From NCBI RefSeq assembly GCF_007677725.1, contig NZ_VEDF01000010.1:1-64000 (forward strand): a DNA stretch of 64,000 nucleotides, in the 5' to 3' direction. A program made the translations under genes and the position numbers. Within the stretch, counting starts at the first letter, position 1. Each line of letters starts with the position of its first letter. This document shows, in pieces, positions 9,829-18,547 of this stretch. The stretch comes from Pseudomonas sp. URMO17WK12:I11 (GTDB lineage: Bacteria; Pseudomonadota; Gammaproteobacteria; Pseudomonadales; Pseudomonadaceae). The notes beneath the pieces were generated by a model that was not told where the DNA came from, searched no databases, and worked only from the letters and a program-made list of their open reading frames with translations.

Positions 9829-10336
9829 CCCTGCAGCAGGGCGCTTCGGGCGCCTGCCATGGCTGTGGCTGAGCTTGCTGGTCCTGGTCCTCGACCAGGC
9901 CACCAAGCTGTATTTCAACAACGCCCTGAGCATGTACCAGCAGATCGTGGTGATTCCCGACTACTTCAGCTGGACCCTGGCCTACAACACCGGCGCCGCG
10001 TTCAGCTTCCTCGCCGACAGCTCCGGCTGGCAGCGCTGGCTGTTCGCCCTGATCGCCGTGGTGGTCAGTGCCGTGCTGGTAGTCTGGCTCAAGCGCCTGG
10101 GGCGTAACGAGACCTGGCTTGCGGTAGCGCTGGCGCTGGTCCTGGGCGGCGCCATCGGCAACCTGTACGACCGTATCGTGCTGGGCCACGTGGTCGACTT
10201 CATCCTGGTGCACTGGCAGAACCGTCACTACTTCCCGGCCTTCAACCTGGCCGACAGCGCTATCACCGTTGGCGCGGTGATGCTGGCGCTGGACATGTTC
10301 AAGAGCAAGAAGTCCGAGGAACCGGTCCATGACTGA
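9821..10336 (+). CDS. lspA: Lipoprotein signal peptidase
   Basis: Signal peptidase II, an inner-membrane aspartyl protease that removes the signal peptide from prolipoproteins after diacylglycerol transfer. At 171 residues with four membrane segments it fits the family. Catalytic aspartates are visible in GNLYDRI and FNLADSAI, and the conserved YNTGAAFS is near residue 55. The start at 9821 overlaps the ileS end by 8 bases; the end overlaps fkpB by 8 bases. Its lipoprotein substrates in this window include BamD and a possible phage-borne lipoprotein. Confidence 0.96.
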   Translation: MPNPAAGRFGRLPWLWLSLLVLVLDQATKLYFNNALSMYQQIVVIPDYFSWTLAYNTGAAFSFLADSSGWQRWLFALIAVVVSAVLVVWLKRLGRNETWLAVALALVLGGAIGNLYDRIVLGHVVDFILVHWQNRHYFPAFNLADSAITVGAVMLALDMFKSKKSEEPVHD

Positions 10337-10766
10337 CACCCGTATCGGCCAGAACACCGAAGTCACGCTGCACTTCGCGCTGCACCTGGAAAACGGCGAC
10401 ACTGTCGACAGCACCTTCGACAAAGCCCCGGCGACCTTCAAGGTCGGCGACGGCAACCTGCTGCCGGGCTTCGAAAGCGCCTTGTTCGGCTTCAAGGCCG
10501 GTGACAAGCGCACCGTGGTGGTGGCCCCAGAGAACGCCTTCGGTCAGCCCAACCCGCAGAACGTGCAAGTGATGCCACGCTCCCAGTTCGAAGGCATGGA
10601 GCTGTCCGACGGGCTGCTGATCATCTTCAACGATGCGGCCAACACCGAGCTGCCGGGTGTGGTCAAGGCATTCGATGAGCACCAGGTGACCATCGATTTC
10701 AATCACCCACTGGCTGGCAAGACCCTGACCTTCGAGGTGGATATCCTCGAGGTCAAGGCCTTGTAG
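10329..10766 (+). CDS. fkpB: FKBP-type peptidyl-prolyl isomerase (SlpA/FkpB)
   Basis: Small SlyD-like FKBP prolyl isomerase, 145 residues. The FKBP core is interrupted by an insert-in-flap region (AFGQPNPQNVQVMPRSQF), as in SlpA. The family acts as a cytoplasmic folding helper and in E. coli is associated with the small ribosomal subunit. It lies between lspA (8-base overlap) and ispH (14-base gap), the usual place in gammaproteobacteria. Confidence 0.94.
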   Translation: MTDTRIGQNTEVTLHFALHLENGDTVDSTFDKAPATFKVGDGNLLPGFESALFGFKAGDKRTVVVAPENAFGQPNPQNVQVMPRSQFEGMELSDGLLIIFNDAANTELPGVVKAFDEHQVTIDFNHPLAGKTLTFEVDILEVKAL

Positions 10767-10780
10767 GCCCGGAGCCGAGC

Positions 10781-11728
10781 ATGCAAATCAAACTCGCCAA
10801 CCCGCGCGGCTTCTGCGCGGGCGTGGACCGGGCGATCGAAATCGTCAACCGGGCGCTGGAAGTCTTCGGCCCGCCCATCTACGTGCGTCACGAAGTGGTG
10901 CACAACAAGTTCGTGGTCGAAGACCTGCGCAACCGCGGCGCCATCTTCGTCGAGGAACTGGATCAGGTGCCGGACGATGTCATCGTCATCTTCAGTGCCC
11001 ATGGCGTTTCCCAGGCCGTGCGCCAGGAAGCGGCCGGGCGTGGCCTGAAGGTGTTCGATGCAACCTGTCCGCTGGTGACCAAGGTGCACATCGAAGTGGC
11101 CAAGTACAGCCGCGACGGCCGAGAGTGCATTCTCATCGGCCACGAAGGCCACCCGGAAGTCGAAGGCACCATGGGCCAGTACGACGCCAGCAACGGTGGC
11201 GCCATCTACCTCGTCGAAGACGAAGAAGATGTCGCCAAGCTCCAGGTCAACGACCCGGACCACCTGGCCTTCGTCACCCAGACCACCTTGTCGATGGATG
11301 ACACCAGCCGGGTCATCGACGCCCTGCGCGCACGCTTCCCGAACATTGGTGGCCCGCGCAAGGACGATATCTGCTACGCCACGCAAAACCGCCAGGACGC
11401 GGTCAAGCAACTGGCCGATGAATGCGATGTGCTGCTGGTAGTGGGGAGCCCGAACAGCTCCAACTCCAACCGCCTGCGGGAGCTGGCCGAGCGCATGGGC
11501 ACACCGGCCTACCTGATCGACGGGGCCGAAGACTTGCAGCGTGGCTGGTTCGAGCAGGCCGCTCAAGTGGGTATCACCGCTGGCGCCTCGGCCCCCGAGG
11601 TGTTGGTGCGCGGTGTGATCGACCAGCTCAAGGCGTGGGGCGCTACCAGCGCCGAAGAGCTCGACGGGCGGCCGGAGAACATCACCTTCTCCATGCCTAA
11701 AGAACTGCGGGTTCGCTCGCTGATCTGA
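10781..11728 (+). CDS. ispH: 4-hydroxy-3-methylbut-2-enyl diphosphate reductase
   Basis: Last enzyme of the MEP isoprenoid pathway; a [4Fe-4S] reductase that makes IPP and DMAPP. It is 315 residues. Cluster-binding cysteines are seen in GFCAGV (C12), DATCPLV (about residue 96) and DICYATQ (about 197). The conserved SSNSNRL motif is also present. It is the last gene of the murJ-ispH run; a convergent pilin-like gene starts its end directly at 11729. Confidence 0.97.
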   Translation: MQIKLANPRGFCAGVDRAIEIVNRALEVFGPPIYVRHEVVHNKFVVEDLRNRGAIFVEELDQVPDDVIVIFSAHGVSQAVRQEAAGRGLKVFDATCPLVTKVHIEVAKYSRDGRECILIGHEGHPEVEGTMGQYDASNGGAIYLVEDEEDVAKLQVNDPDHLAFVTQTTLSMDDTSRVIDALRARFPNIGGPRKDDICYATQNRQDAVKQLADECDVLLVVGSPNSSNSNRLRELAERMGTPAYLIDGAEDLQRGWFEQAAQVGITAGASAPEVLVRGVIDQLKAWGATSAEELDGRPENITFSMPKELRVRSLI

Positions 11729-12205
11729 TCACAGGCCTGCGCAGGTGGACCCCTCCGGTTCACCGCTGCGCAGGCTGATCCGTCCGGTGGGCGCCAGCAC
11801 CACCTGATAGGGGCTGTTGCACACGGTCAGTGTGCCGCCGCCGAAACTGCTGCCGCGCCCCAGCGGTACGCCCAATGCACTGAACCTCATCTGCGTACCC
11901 GCCGAGTTGGCGATTTTCAACGGCCGGGTCAGGCTGTGCTCGCGCAGCACCTGCTGGTTGCGCTCCAGCACCACCTGCCAGCCCTTGCCCCAATCATTGT
12001 GCAGTGGCTGCACACGCACCGGCTGGCTTTGCAGCATGGCGTGACTGCGCGCACTGCGCAGGGCCTGCGCCAGGTCACGGGCGGCGGCCGCTCGGTGTAG
12101 GTCATCACTTAACTTGGCGTAGGCCGGCATGCCGAGCTGTGTCAGCAATGCCGCTACCGCCAAAGCCGACATGGTTTGAATCAGTGTTACGCCTTTTTGC
12201 TTCAC
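11729..12205 (-). CDS. Type IV pilus minor pilin, FimT/GspH type
   Basis: 158-residue prepilin-like protein. The GTG start at 12205 is preceded by GGAGG at 8-base spacing; longer upstream frames lack a ribosome site. The N-terminus KQKGVTLIQTMSALAV has the prepilin cleavage site (G^V) and a hydrophobic helix. Position 5 after cleavage, normally Glu, is Gln here, which is unusual because Glu5 is needed for efficient methylation and assembly. The C-terminal beta domain has two cysteines. It is divergent from the pilV-pilE-like genes across a short intergenic region. Confidence 0.8.
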   Translation of the reverse strand: MKQKGVTLIQTMSALAVAALLTQLGMPAYAKLSDDLHRAAAARDLAQALRSARSHAMLQSQPVRVQPLHNDWGKGWQVVLERNQQVLREHSLTRPLKIANSAGTQMRFSALGVPLGRGSSFGGGTLTVCNSPYQVVLAPTGRISLRSGEPEGSTCAGL

Positions 12206-12314
12206 CGTGCATTCCTCCGTGGAAGTGCTTGGCTCTAGCTTCGTGGACGTTGGACAGGCGTGCCAGTCGCCCAAGTTCAAGGTAATCGCAGGAAAACTCC
12301 CAGGAGGTGCAGGG

Positions 12315-12497
12315 ATGCGCAACATACAACGTGGCATGACGCTGCTGGAGGTGCTGCTGGCGGTCGCCGTGGTGGCCTCGGGAACAGTCGCTGCGGCGGC
12401 GTTGCAGGCCAAGGCGCTACAGGCGAGCGAAGCGGCGCGCCGCGATGGCCAGGCGCTGATGGTGCAATACAGCGAACACGAGCGGGGCCGCCCATGA
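12315..12497 (+). CDS. Short PilV-like minor pilin
   Basis: 60-residue protein starting at an ATG preceded by AGGAGG at 12302-12307. The N-terminus MRNIQRGMTLLEVLLAV is a textbook prepilin signal (G^M, Glu5) followed by the hydrophobic helix. Only a short helical tail remains after the helix, whereas PilV/PilI proteins usually have 120-200 residues, so it is a minimal or reduced pilin. It overlaps pilW by 4 bases (ATGA). Confidence 0.7.
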   Translation: MRNIQRGMTLLEVLLAVAVVASGTVAAAALQAKALQASEAARRDGQALMVQYSEHERGRP

Positions 12498-13147
12498 GGC
12501 GTCAACAGCGCGGTTTCGGCTTGCTCGACATGTTGCTGGCGCTGAGCCTTGGGTTGTTGCTGCTGACCGGCGCTGGCCAGTTGCTGGTTGCGGCTCATCA
12601 GAGCTGGCGCCTGCACGGCGCGGCCCTGCAGCTGCAAAGCGACGCCCGCCTGGTGCTGCTGCGCATGGCCCAGGATATCCGCATGGCCGGCATGTTCGGC
12701 TGCTTGCGCCTGCAGCCGCAGGACTTCCAGGACCCCTCGGCGCGCCGCCTGTTCGAGCGACCGCTAGACATAGGTCCGTCCAGCTTGAGCCTGGTGACCG
12801 CGGAACTGCCAGGCCATTACGGAGCACCGGACTGGACCCTGCTGACCGATTGCAAGGACTTCGCGCAGGTAGGGAAGGGCAGGCCGGCTGATCCTGGCAG
12901 GCATTGGGCGATTGCCATCAGCCGGCACCGCTATGCCTTGCAGGGCAGCGCCTTGATGTTCAGCCGGCGTACCAGCGATACCGCGCAAGTGCTGATCGAC
13001 AATGTCCGTGAACTGCGCATCGAGCGTGTACAGCAGCCTGAGGGCGATCGCCTGGACTTGTCCCTGACACTGTACGACCCGGCCCTTGCGCTCGAACAGC
13101 GGCACGCTCTGAGCGTCGCCTTGCGCAACCCAGTGGCCGCGCTGTGA
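12494..13147 (+). CDS. pilW: Type IV pilus assembly protein PilW-like
   Basis: 217-residue minor pilin. The N-terminus MRRQQRGFGLLDMLLALSLG is a prepilin signal with Asp instead of Glu at position 5 of the mature protein. A large C-terminal domain follows with the RMAQDIRMAGMFGC motif typical of PilW. PilW primes pilus assembly together with PilV, PilX, PilE and FimU-type proteins. It is translationally coupled to both neighbours (ATGA, GTGA). Confidence 0.85.
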   Translation: MRRQQRGFGLLDMLLALSLGLLLLTGAGQLLVAAHQSWRLHGAALQLQSDARLVLLRMAQDIRMAGMFGCLRLQPQDFQDPSARRLFERPLDIGPSSLSLVTAELPGHYGAPDWTLLTDCKDFAQVGKGRPADPGRHWAIAISRHRYALQGSALMFSRRTSDTAQVLIDNVRELRIERVQQPEGDRLDLSLTLYDPALALEQRHALSVALRNPVAAL

Positions 13148-13617
13148 AGCGTCAGGGCGGCATGGTGCTGCTGCTGGCGCTGATCTTCACCCTGCTTCTC
13201 GGTTTGCTGGCCGCCTCGGCTTTGCGCGAAGCACAGCTGAGCACCCGGCTGACAACCGTCTTGAAAGAAGGCCTGCAGGCCTTCGAGCAAGCCGAGGCCA
13301 CGTTGTTGGACGGCCTGGCAAGCTTGCAGCGTGCCGCTCCTGGGCCATGCAACGGCTGCCCACCCCCGGCCGATCCACATGCGCTGCAGGGCCCGTGGCA
13401 GCGTGCAGAGCAGGGTTATTTCCTGTTGCAGAACCTCGGCACGACCACCCGCGCTGCGCACATGGCCTGGGGCGAGCCGGTCGTCTTGTACCGGATCACT
13501 GCGGTCAGCCAACAAACCACCGCGCGCCAGGTGGTGGAGGCGGTGTACGCCGTGCCGAGCGCTCAAGCGCCGGCGCCCCAGCGTATCGCCTGGCGCCAGA
13601 GACTGAAGGAAGACTGA
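13144..13617 (+). CDS. pilX: Type IV pilus PilX-like minor pilin
   Basis: 157-residue protein with a GTG start overlapping the pilW stop. The N-terminus KRQGGMVLLLALIFTLLLGLLA resembles PilX: a hydrophobic helix without the usual Glu5. An internal CNGCPPPADP motif could form a disulfide. Neighbours and position make a PilX role likely; sequence similarity beyond the N-terminus is weak. Confidence 0.78.
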   Translation: MKRQGGMVLLLALIFTLLLGLLAASALREAQLSTRLTTVLKEGLQAFEQAEATLLDGLASLQRAAPGPCNGCPPPADPHALQGPWQRAEQGYFLLQNLGTTTRAAHMAWGEPVVLYRITAVSQQTTARQVVEAVYAVPSAQAPAPQRIAWRQRLKED

Positions 13618-13618
13618 C

Positions 13619-14008
13619 ATGCAGCAAGGGATGACGCTGATCGAGTTGTTGATTGTCGTGGCGGTGACCGGCATTCTGGCAGCCATTGCCTACCCCAGTT
13701 ACAGCGACCAGCTCAGGCGAGCCGCACGCAGCGAAGTGGTCGGCGTGCTGCATGACGCTGCCCTGCGTCTGGAGCTGCACCGCGCGCGCACCGGCCAATA
13801 CGCCGAGGGCGACCCGTCGTTGCCGAGCGCAAGCCGCTACTACCGCCTGCATGTCGAGCGCCAGGCAGACGCCTTCACGCTGATCGCGCGGCGGCTGCCC
13901 ACTGGCCTGATGGCCGATGACCGCTGCGGCGACTTTCAGCTCGACCAGGCCGGCGCACAGCGCAACCCGGGCGCCACAGGCAGCGCCGAGCGGTGTTGGG
14001 GAAGCTGA
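13619..14008 (+). CDS. pilE: Type IV pilin-like protein PilE
   Basis: 129-residue pilin with a strong prepilin signal, MQQGMTLIELLIVVAVTGIL, cleaved after G4. The C-terminal part has YYRLHVERQADAF and a cysteine pair (about residues 102 and 126) that can form the D-loop disulfide. It is the last gene of the minor-pilin cluster. PilY1, which normally accompanies PilE in Pseudomonas, is not present. Confidence 0.85.
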   Translation: MQQGMTLIELLIVVAVTGILAAIAYPSYSDQLRRAARSEVVGVLHDAALRLELHRARTGQYAEGDPSLPSASRYYRLHVERQADAFTLIARRLPTGLMADDRCGDFQLDQAGAQRNPGATGSAERCWGS

Positions 14009-14063
14009 AGATTGAATGATGCCTTGGGCATCGCCGAGTTTACTTCAGGTGTTGGATCGATAG

Positions 14064-15161
14064 ATGAGCAAGCAAGTAGTGGTGGTCGGCGGCGGCGTGA
14101 TCGGCCTGCTGACCGCGTTCAACCTGGCGGCGAGGGTCGACCAGGTGGTGGTGTGCGATCAGGGCGAGGTGGGCCGCGAATCGTCCTGGGCCGGCGGCGG
14201 TATCGTCTCGCCACTGTACCCCTGGCGCTACAGCCCGGCCGTTACCGCGCTGGCGCACTGGTCGCAGGATTTCTACCCACAGCTGGGCGAGCGCCTGTTC
14301 GCCAGCACTGGCATCGACCCCGAGGTGCATACCACCGGGCTGTACTGGCTGGATCTCGACGACGAGGCCGAAGCGCTGGCGTGGGCTGCGCGTGAGGGGC
14401 GGCCGTTGAGCGCCGTGGACACCTCGGCCGCCTACGATGCCGTGCCGGTCCTCGGGCCGGGCTTCAAGCGCGCGATTTTCATGGCGGGTGTGGCCAACGT
14501 GCGCAATCCACGCCTGGTCAAGGCGCTCAAGGCGGCGTTGCAGGCCCTGCCCAATGTAACCCTGCGCGAGCACTGCCCGATCAGCGGCTTCGTCCAGCAA
14601 GCCGGGCGCGTGACGGGCGTGCAGACCGCAGAGGGCGTCTTGGCCGCTGACGAGGTAGTGCTCAGCGCTGGCGCCTGGAGCGGCGATCTGTTGCGCACCT
14701 TGGGCCTGGCGCTGCCGGTCGAGCCGGTCAAGGGCCAGATGATTCTATTCAAATGTGCCGAGGACTTTCTGCCGAGCATGGTGCTGGCCAAGGGGCGCTA
14801 CGCGATCCCGCGCCGCGACGGGCACATCCTGGTGGGCAGTACCCTGGAACACGCTGGCTACGACAAGACACCGACCGAGGACGCGCTGGCCAGCCTGAAG
14901 GCTTCGGCCATCGAGCTACTGCCGCAGCTCAAGGATGCCGCCGTGGTCGCGCACTGGGCAGGCTTGCGCCCAGGCTCGCCGGAAGGGGTGCCGTACATCG
15001 GCCCGGTGCCTGGGCATGAAGGGCTGTGGTTGAACTGTGGGCATTACCGCAACGGGTTGGTGCTGGCGCCAGCATCGTGCCAGCTGTTCAGCGATCTGTT
15101 GACCGGTGCTCGGCCAGTCATCGATCCGGCCCCCTACGCCCCGGCAGGCCGTCTGGGCTGA
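14064..15161 (+). CDS. thiO: Glycine oxidase ThiO
   Basis: FAD-dependent D-amino-acid/glycine oxidase that supplies dehydroglycine for thiamine thiazole synthesis. It is 365 residues. The Rossmann motif VVVGGGVIGLLTAF is at residues 5-18, with ESSWAGGGIVSPLYPWRY following and the C-terminal FAD-binding GHYRNGLVLAP near 335. Start ATG at 14064. It lies after the pilin cluster but has a 55-base gap, so co-transcription is uncertain. Confidence 0.93.
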   Translation: MSKQVVVVGGGVIGLLTAFNLAARVDQVVVCDQGEVGRESSWAGGGIVSPLYPWRYSPAVTALAHWSQDFYPQLGERLFASTGIDPEVHTTGLYWLDLDDEAEALAWAAREGRPLSAVDTSAAYDAVPVLGPGFKRAIFMAGVANVRNPRLVKALKAALQALPNVTLREHCPISGFVQQAGRVTGVQTAEGVLAADEVVLSAGAWSGDLLRTLGLALPVEPVKGQMILFKCAEDFLPSMVLAKGRYAIPRRDGHILVGSTLEHAGYDKTPTEDALASLKASAIELLPQLKDAAVVAHWAGLRPGSPEGVPYIGPVPGHEGLWLNCGHYRNGLVLAPASCQLFSDLLTGARPVIDPAPYAPAGRLG

Positions 15162-15217
15162 GGGGCGTTCGCGGCGCGCTGATGCCGCGACAGGACGGGG
15201 CAGGGCAGCCGCTTGCC

Positions 15218-15448
15218 TCAGCCCTGTCGGCCAGGCCCCTGTTGCAGGTGTGCCTGGCTGCAATACCACTCGTTGCCTTGCTGCAGCGCCCGTTCGTCGG
15301 GCAGGTGCACGCCGCAATGGGCGCAGCGCACCATCTTCAACGGGGCATCGAGCTTGGGCTCGGCAGGCGACTGTTGCGCGGCTTTGAACTTGCGCCACAG
15401 CCAGAACGCGGCGGCGATCAGGGCGATCCAGAAAAGTAGGCGAACCAT
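15218..15448 (-). CDS. Small membrane-anchored zinc-ribbon protein
   Basis: 76-residue protein with an N-terminal membrane helix (MVRLLFWIALIAAAFWLW) and a C-terminal zinc-ribbon-like motif CAHCGVHLP-x-CSQAH. This type is common in Pseudomonas next to bamD and has no assigned function. The ATG at 15448 was chosen because the hydrophobic start follows directly; upstream in-frame sequence overlaps the bamD terminator. Confidence 0.8.
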   Translation of the reverse strand: MVRLLFWIALIAAAFWLWRKFKAAQQSPAEPKLDAPLKMVRCAHCGVHLPDERALQQGNEWYCSQAHLQQGPGRQG

Positions 15449-15501
15449 GGTGTCCAGCTTGTTGGGGATGAAAGCCGACAGTCTAGGGCGCAGCCAATAA
15501 A

Positions 15502-15525
15502 AAAGGGAGGCCTGGGCCTCCCTTT
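15502..15525 (-). terminator. Terminator after bamD
   Basis: Inverted repeat AAAGGGAGGCC / GGCCTCCCTTT just past the bamD stop, with T residues on the leftward strand. Good for ending the leftward bamD transcript. Confidence 0.75.
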
Positions 15526-15540
15526 CGCATGGCGCTGCGG

Positions 15541-16560
15541 TCAGTCGAACAGACCGAAGGTCATGTAGCTGAACCACGAGCGATCTTTTTCGGCTTCTTT
15601 CGGGCCTTCGGGCACGATCGGGTCGCCGTTCTCGTCCTTGGGCAGCAGCTCTTGCGGCATCTCGTCGCGCGCATCCTGGAACTGCTTGACCACGTCCTGA
15701 TTGGCGCGGGTTTCGCCCGGTGGCAGCGGGGTGCTGGTTTCGATCAGGCCCAAGGTAGCCTTGGACAGCCAGCCGCGGCCATCGGATTCGGTCTGTTTGT
15801 TCTGGAACTCACCATCGACCAGGCTCGGGTGGTCTGGGTAGTTGAGATTCAGCGCTTCCAGGCTGGTGGCGGCAAGATCGTCCAGGTGCATCTTCTGGTA
15901 CGACTCGACCATCACTGCCAGGCCATCGCCGACCGATGGGGTTTCCTGGAAGTTCTCGACCACGTAGCGGCCACGGTTGGCAGCGGCGACATAGGCCTGG
16001 CGGCTGAGGTAGTAGTCGGCCACGTGGATTTCGTAGGCTGCCAGCAGGTTGCGCAGGTAGATCATGCGCTGCTTGGCGTCCGGGGCGTAGCGGCTGTTCG
16101 GGAAGCGGCTGGTCAGCTGGGCGAACTCGTTGTAGGAGTCGCGCGCGGCACCTGGGTCACGCTTGGTCATGTCCAGCGGCAGGAAGCGCGCCAGCAGGCC
16201 GCGGTCCTGGTCGAACGAGGTCAGGCCCTTGAGGTAGTAGGCGTAGTCGACGTTCGGGTGCTGCGGGTGCAGGCGAATGAAGCGCTCGGCGGCCGACTTG
16301 GCGGCCTCGGGCTCGGCATTCTTGTAGTTGGCGTAGATCAGCTCGAGCTGCGCCTGGTCGGCGTAGCGGCCGAACGGGTAGCGCGACTCCAGGGCCTTGA
16401 GCTTGTTCACGGCGCTGGTGTAGCTGGAGTTGTCCAGGTCAGCCTGGGCCTGTTGATACAGCTCGGCCTCACTGAGGTTTTCGTCAATGACTTCCTTGTT
16501 AGAGGAACAGGCCGCGGTGAGCCCGAGGATGGCGATCAGCAGCAGGTGTTTCACTTGCAT
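15541..16560 (-). CDS. bamD: Outer membrane protein assembly factor BamD
   Basis: Essential lipoprotein of the BAM complex that inserts beta-barrel proteins into the outer membrane. It is 339 residues. Signal peptide MQVKHLLLIAILGLTAAC with a lipobox LTAAC (Cys18). TPR repeats follow, with ESRYPFGRYADQAQLELIYA and SRFPNSRYAPDAKQRM as hallmark segments. The C-terminus beyond about residue 250 is longer than in E. coli (245 residues), usual for Pseudomonas. Divergent from rluD. Confidence 0.95.
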   Translation of the reverse strand: MQVKHLLLIAILGLTAACSSNKEVIDENLSEAELYQQAQADLDNSSYTSAVNKLKALESRYPFGRYADQAQLELIYANYKNAEPEAAKSAAERFIRLHPQHPNVDYAYYLKGLTSFDQDRGLLARFLPLDMTKRDPGAARDSYNEFAQLTSRFPNSRYAPDAKQRMIYLRNLLAAYEIHVADYYLSRQAYVAAANRGRYVVENFQETPSVGDGLAVMVESYQKMHLDDLAATSLEALNLNYPDHPSLVDGEFQNKQTESDGRGWLSKATLGLIETSTPLPPGETRANQDVVKQFQDARDEMPQELLPKDENGDPIVPEGPKEAEKDRSWFSYMTFGLFD

Positions 16561-16707
16561 GGCGGCTTGCGTCCCTTTGACGGCCGCTGTCTTGGGCGGT
16601 GCCGTCCTGTTATGATGAGCGCCCCGGCCAACCCCGGGACAAAAGAAGCCGTATTTAACCACAAGCTCGCAGCCGAAACCAAAGGCTGTGCGCCCGCCGA
16701 ATCGAGC

Positions 16708-17670
16708 ATGTCCGAGATCATTCAACTTAGCGCAGAGGTCCCGTCCGAACTGGGCGGTCAACGCCTCGATCAGGTCGCCGCCCAATTGTTCGCCGAGTAT
16801 TCGCGTTCGCGGCTTACTTCGTGGATCAAAGAAGGCCGCCTGACGGTCGATGGCGCGGTCCTGCGCCCCCGTGACACCGTCCATGGTGGCTCCGTCCTGG
16901 CGCTCGACGCCGAGCAGGAAGCCCAGGGCGAGTGGGAGGCCGAGGACATCGAGCTGGACATCGTCTATGAAGATGACCAGATCCTGGTGATCAACAAACC
17001 GGCTGGCCTGGTGGTGCACCCGGCTGCCGGGCACGCCAGCGGTACCCTGCTCAATGCCTTGTTGCACCACGTGCCCGACATCATCAACGTGCCGCGTGCC
17101 GGGATCGTCCACCGCCTGGACAAAGACACCACCGGTCTGATGGTCGTCGCCAAGACCCTGCAGGCGCAGACCAAGCTGGTCGAGCAACTGCAAAGCCGCA
17201 GCGTCAGCCGAATCTACGAGTGCATCGTGGTCGGCGTGGTGACTGCCGGTGGCAAGATCGACGCCCCGATCGGCCGTCACGGCGGCATGCGCCAGCGCAT
17301 GGCGGTCACCGATGGTGGCAAGCCTGCGGTCAGCCATTACCGGGTGCTCAAGCGCTTCCGCTCGCACACCCACGTGCGGGTCAAACTGGAAACCGGCCGC
17401 ACCCACCAGATCCGCGTGCACATGGCCCACGTCGGCTTCCCGCTGGTCGGCGACCAGACCTACGGCGGCCGTTTCCGCATCCCGCCGGCAGCCAGCCCGA
17501 CCATGGTCGATGCGGTGAAGAACTTCCCGCGCCAGGCCCTGCACGCACGCTTCCTGGCGCTGGTACACCCGGCCACCGGTGAACGCATGGAATGGGAATC
17601 GCCACTGCCGGATGATTTCGTCTGGTTGCTGTCGCTGCTCAGCCAGGACCGCGAGAGCTTTATCGGATGA
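16708..17670 (+). CDS. rluD: 23S rRNA pseudouridine synthase RluD
   Basis: Makes pseudouridines at 1911, 1915 and 1917 in helix 69 of 23S rRNA. At 320 residues it has an N-terminal S4 domain (about residues 15-75) and the catalytic motif HRLDKDTTGLMV with the active Asp. ETGRTHQIRVH marks the C-terminal core. The ATG at 16708 is the first plausible start; upstream in-frame sequence belongs to the intergenic region shared with bamD, which contains a TATGAT -10-like box at 16611-16616. Coupled to pgeF by ATGA. Confidence 0.95.
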   Translation: MSEIIQLSAEVPSELGGQRLDQVAAQLFAEYSRSRLTSWIKEGRLTVDGAVLRPRDTVHGGSVLALDAEQEAQGEWEAEDIELDIVYEDDQILVINKPAGLVVHPAAGHASGTLLNALLHHVPDIINVPRAGIVHRLDKDTTGLMVVAKTLQAQTKLVEQLQSRSVSRIYECIVVGVVTAGGKIDAPIGRHGGMRQRMAVTDGGKPAVSHYRVLKRFRSHTHVRVKLETGRTHQIRVHMAHVGFPLVGDQTYGGRFRIPPAASPTMVDAVKNFPRQALHARFLALVHPATGERMEWESPLPDDFVWLLSLLSQDRESFIG

Positions 17671-18407
17671 GCGGTCTGACCCAGGCGCTGCTGTTCCCCG
17701 ACTGGCCAGCCCCGGCCTCGGTGCGCGCCTGTGTCACCACGCGCCAGGGTGGCGTCAGCCTGCCGCCCTACGACACCTTCAATCTCGGTGACCACGTCGG
17801 CGACGAGCCAGCGGCAGTTGCCGAGAATCGCCGTCGCCTGAGCGCCGAATTCGCCATCCAGCCCGCCTGGCTCAAGCAGGTGCACGGCGTGGTCGTGGCC
17901 GATGCCAACCCAGCCGTGGTGGCCGAGGCCGATGCCAGCTGGACCGACCAGCCTGGCATTGCCTGCACGGCGATGACTGCCGATTGCCTGCCCGTGTTGT
18001 TCTGCGACCGCGCCGGTACCCGCGTGGCAGCGGCCCATGCCGGTTGGCGCGGGCTGGCCGCTGGCGTGCTGGAGGCCACGCTCGAGCGCCTGGCCCTGGC
18101 GCCTGATGAGGTGCTGGTGTGGCTGGGGCCGGCGATCGGCCCGCAAGCGTTCGAGGTCGGGCTGGAAGTGCGCGATGCCTTCACCGCCCTGCACCCCGAC
18201 GCCGCCCAGGCTTTCGTCCCTGGTGCGCAGCCGGGCAAGCTGATGGCCGATATCTACGCGCTGGCGCGCATTCGCCTGGCGGCGCGTGGCGTTACCGCCG
18301 TGTACGGCGGCGGTTTGTGCACGGTCAGCGACCCGCGCTTCTTCTCCTACCGCCGCACCCCGCAGGGTGGGCGCTTCGCTTCACTGGTCTGGCTGGACCC
18401 GCATTAA
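17667..18407 (+). CDS. pgeF: Purine nucleoside phosphorylase / peptidoglycan editing factor PgeF
   Basis: YfiH/DUF152 (laccase-fold) protein, 246 residues. The zinc-binding residues are visible in LKQVHG, TADCLPVLF and AAHAGWRGL. Family members phosphorylate purine nucleosides, and E. coli PgeF also affects peptidoglycan composition. The gene overlaps rluD by 4 bases and precedes clpB, the standard rluD-pgeF-clpB order. Confidence 0.92.
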   Translation: MSGLTQALLFPDWPAPASVRACVTTRQGGVSLPPYDTFNLGDHVGDEPAAVAENRRRLSAEFAIQPAWLKQVHGVVVADANPAVVAEADASWTDQPGIACTAMTADCLPVLFCDRAGTRVAAAHAGWRGLAAGVLEATLERLALAPDEVLVWLGPAIGPQAFEVGLEVRDAFTALHPDAAQAFVPGAQPGKLMADIYALARIRLAARGVTAVYGGGLCTVSDPRFFSYRRTPQGGRFASLVWLDPH

Positions 18408-18440
18408 TCCATCCAGCTGACTTCGGTCAACCCCGCTACG

Positions 18441-18468
18441 CTTGAATCTTCCAGAATCACCCTTATCT
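18441..18468 (+). promoter_or_regulatory. Heat-shock (sigma-32) type promoter before clpB
   Basis: CTTGAA (18441-18446), then 13 bases, then CCCTTATCT (18460-18468), resembling the CTTGAA / CCCCATnT boxes of RpoH promoters. It lies about 80 bases before the clpB start, consistent with heat induction of clpB. Confidence 0.65.
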
Positions 18469-18547
18469 ATAAGGACATCTCAGGCAGGTTTCTTCACGAA
18501 CAGGCGCTGTCCATCGCTCCGACCTGCCCTTTAAAGGAAGGTACATC

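Noticed and set aside
7018..9933. A 971-codon open frame on the strand opposite ileS
   Set aside because: It is a shadow of the high-GC ileS codon pattern; the product has no family features and ileS is certain.
12207..12314. Longer N-terminus for the PilV-like protein
   Set aside because: The prepilin signal and AGGAGG define the start at 12315; prepilin leaders are short.
16577..16616. Sigma-70 promoter TTGACG...TATGAT before rluD
   Set aside because: The spacer would be 28 bases. Only the TATGAT box is kept as a possible -10.
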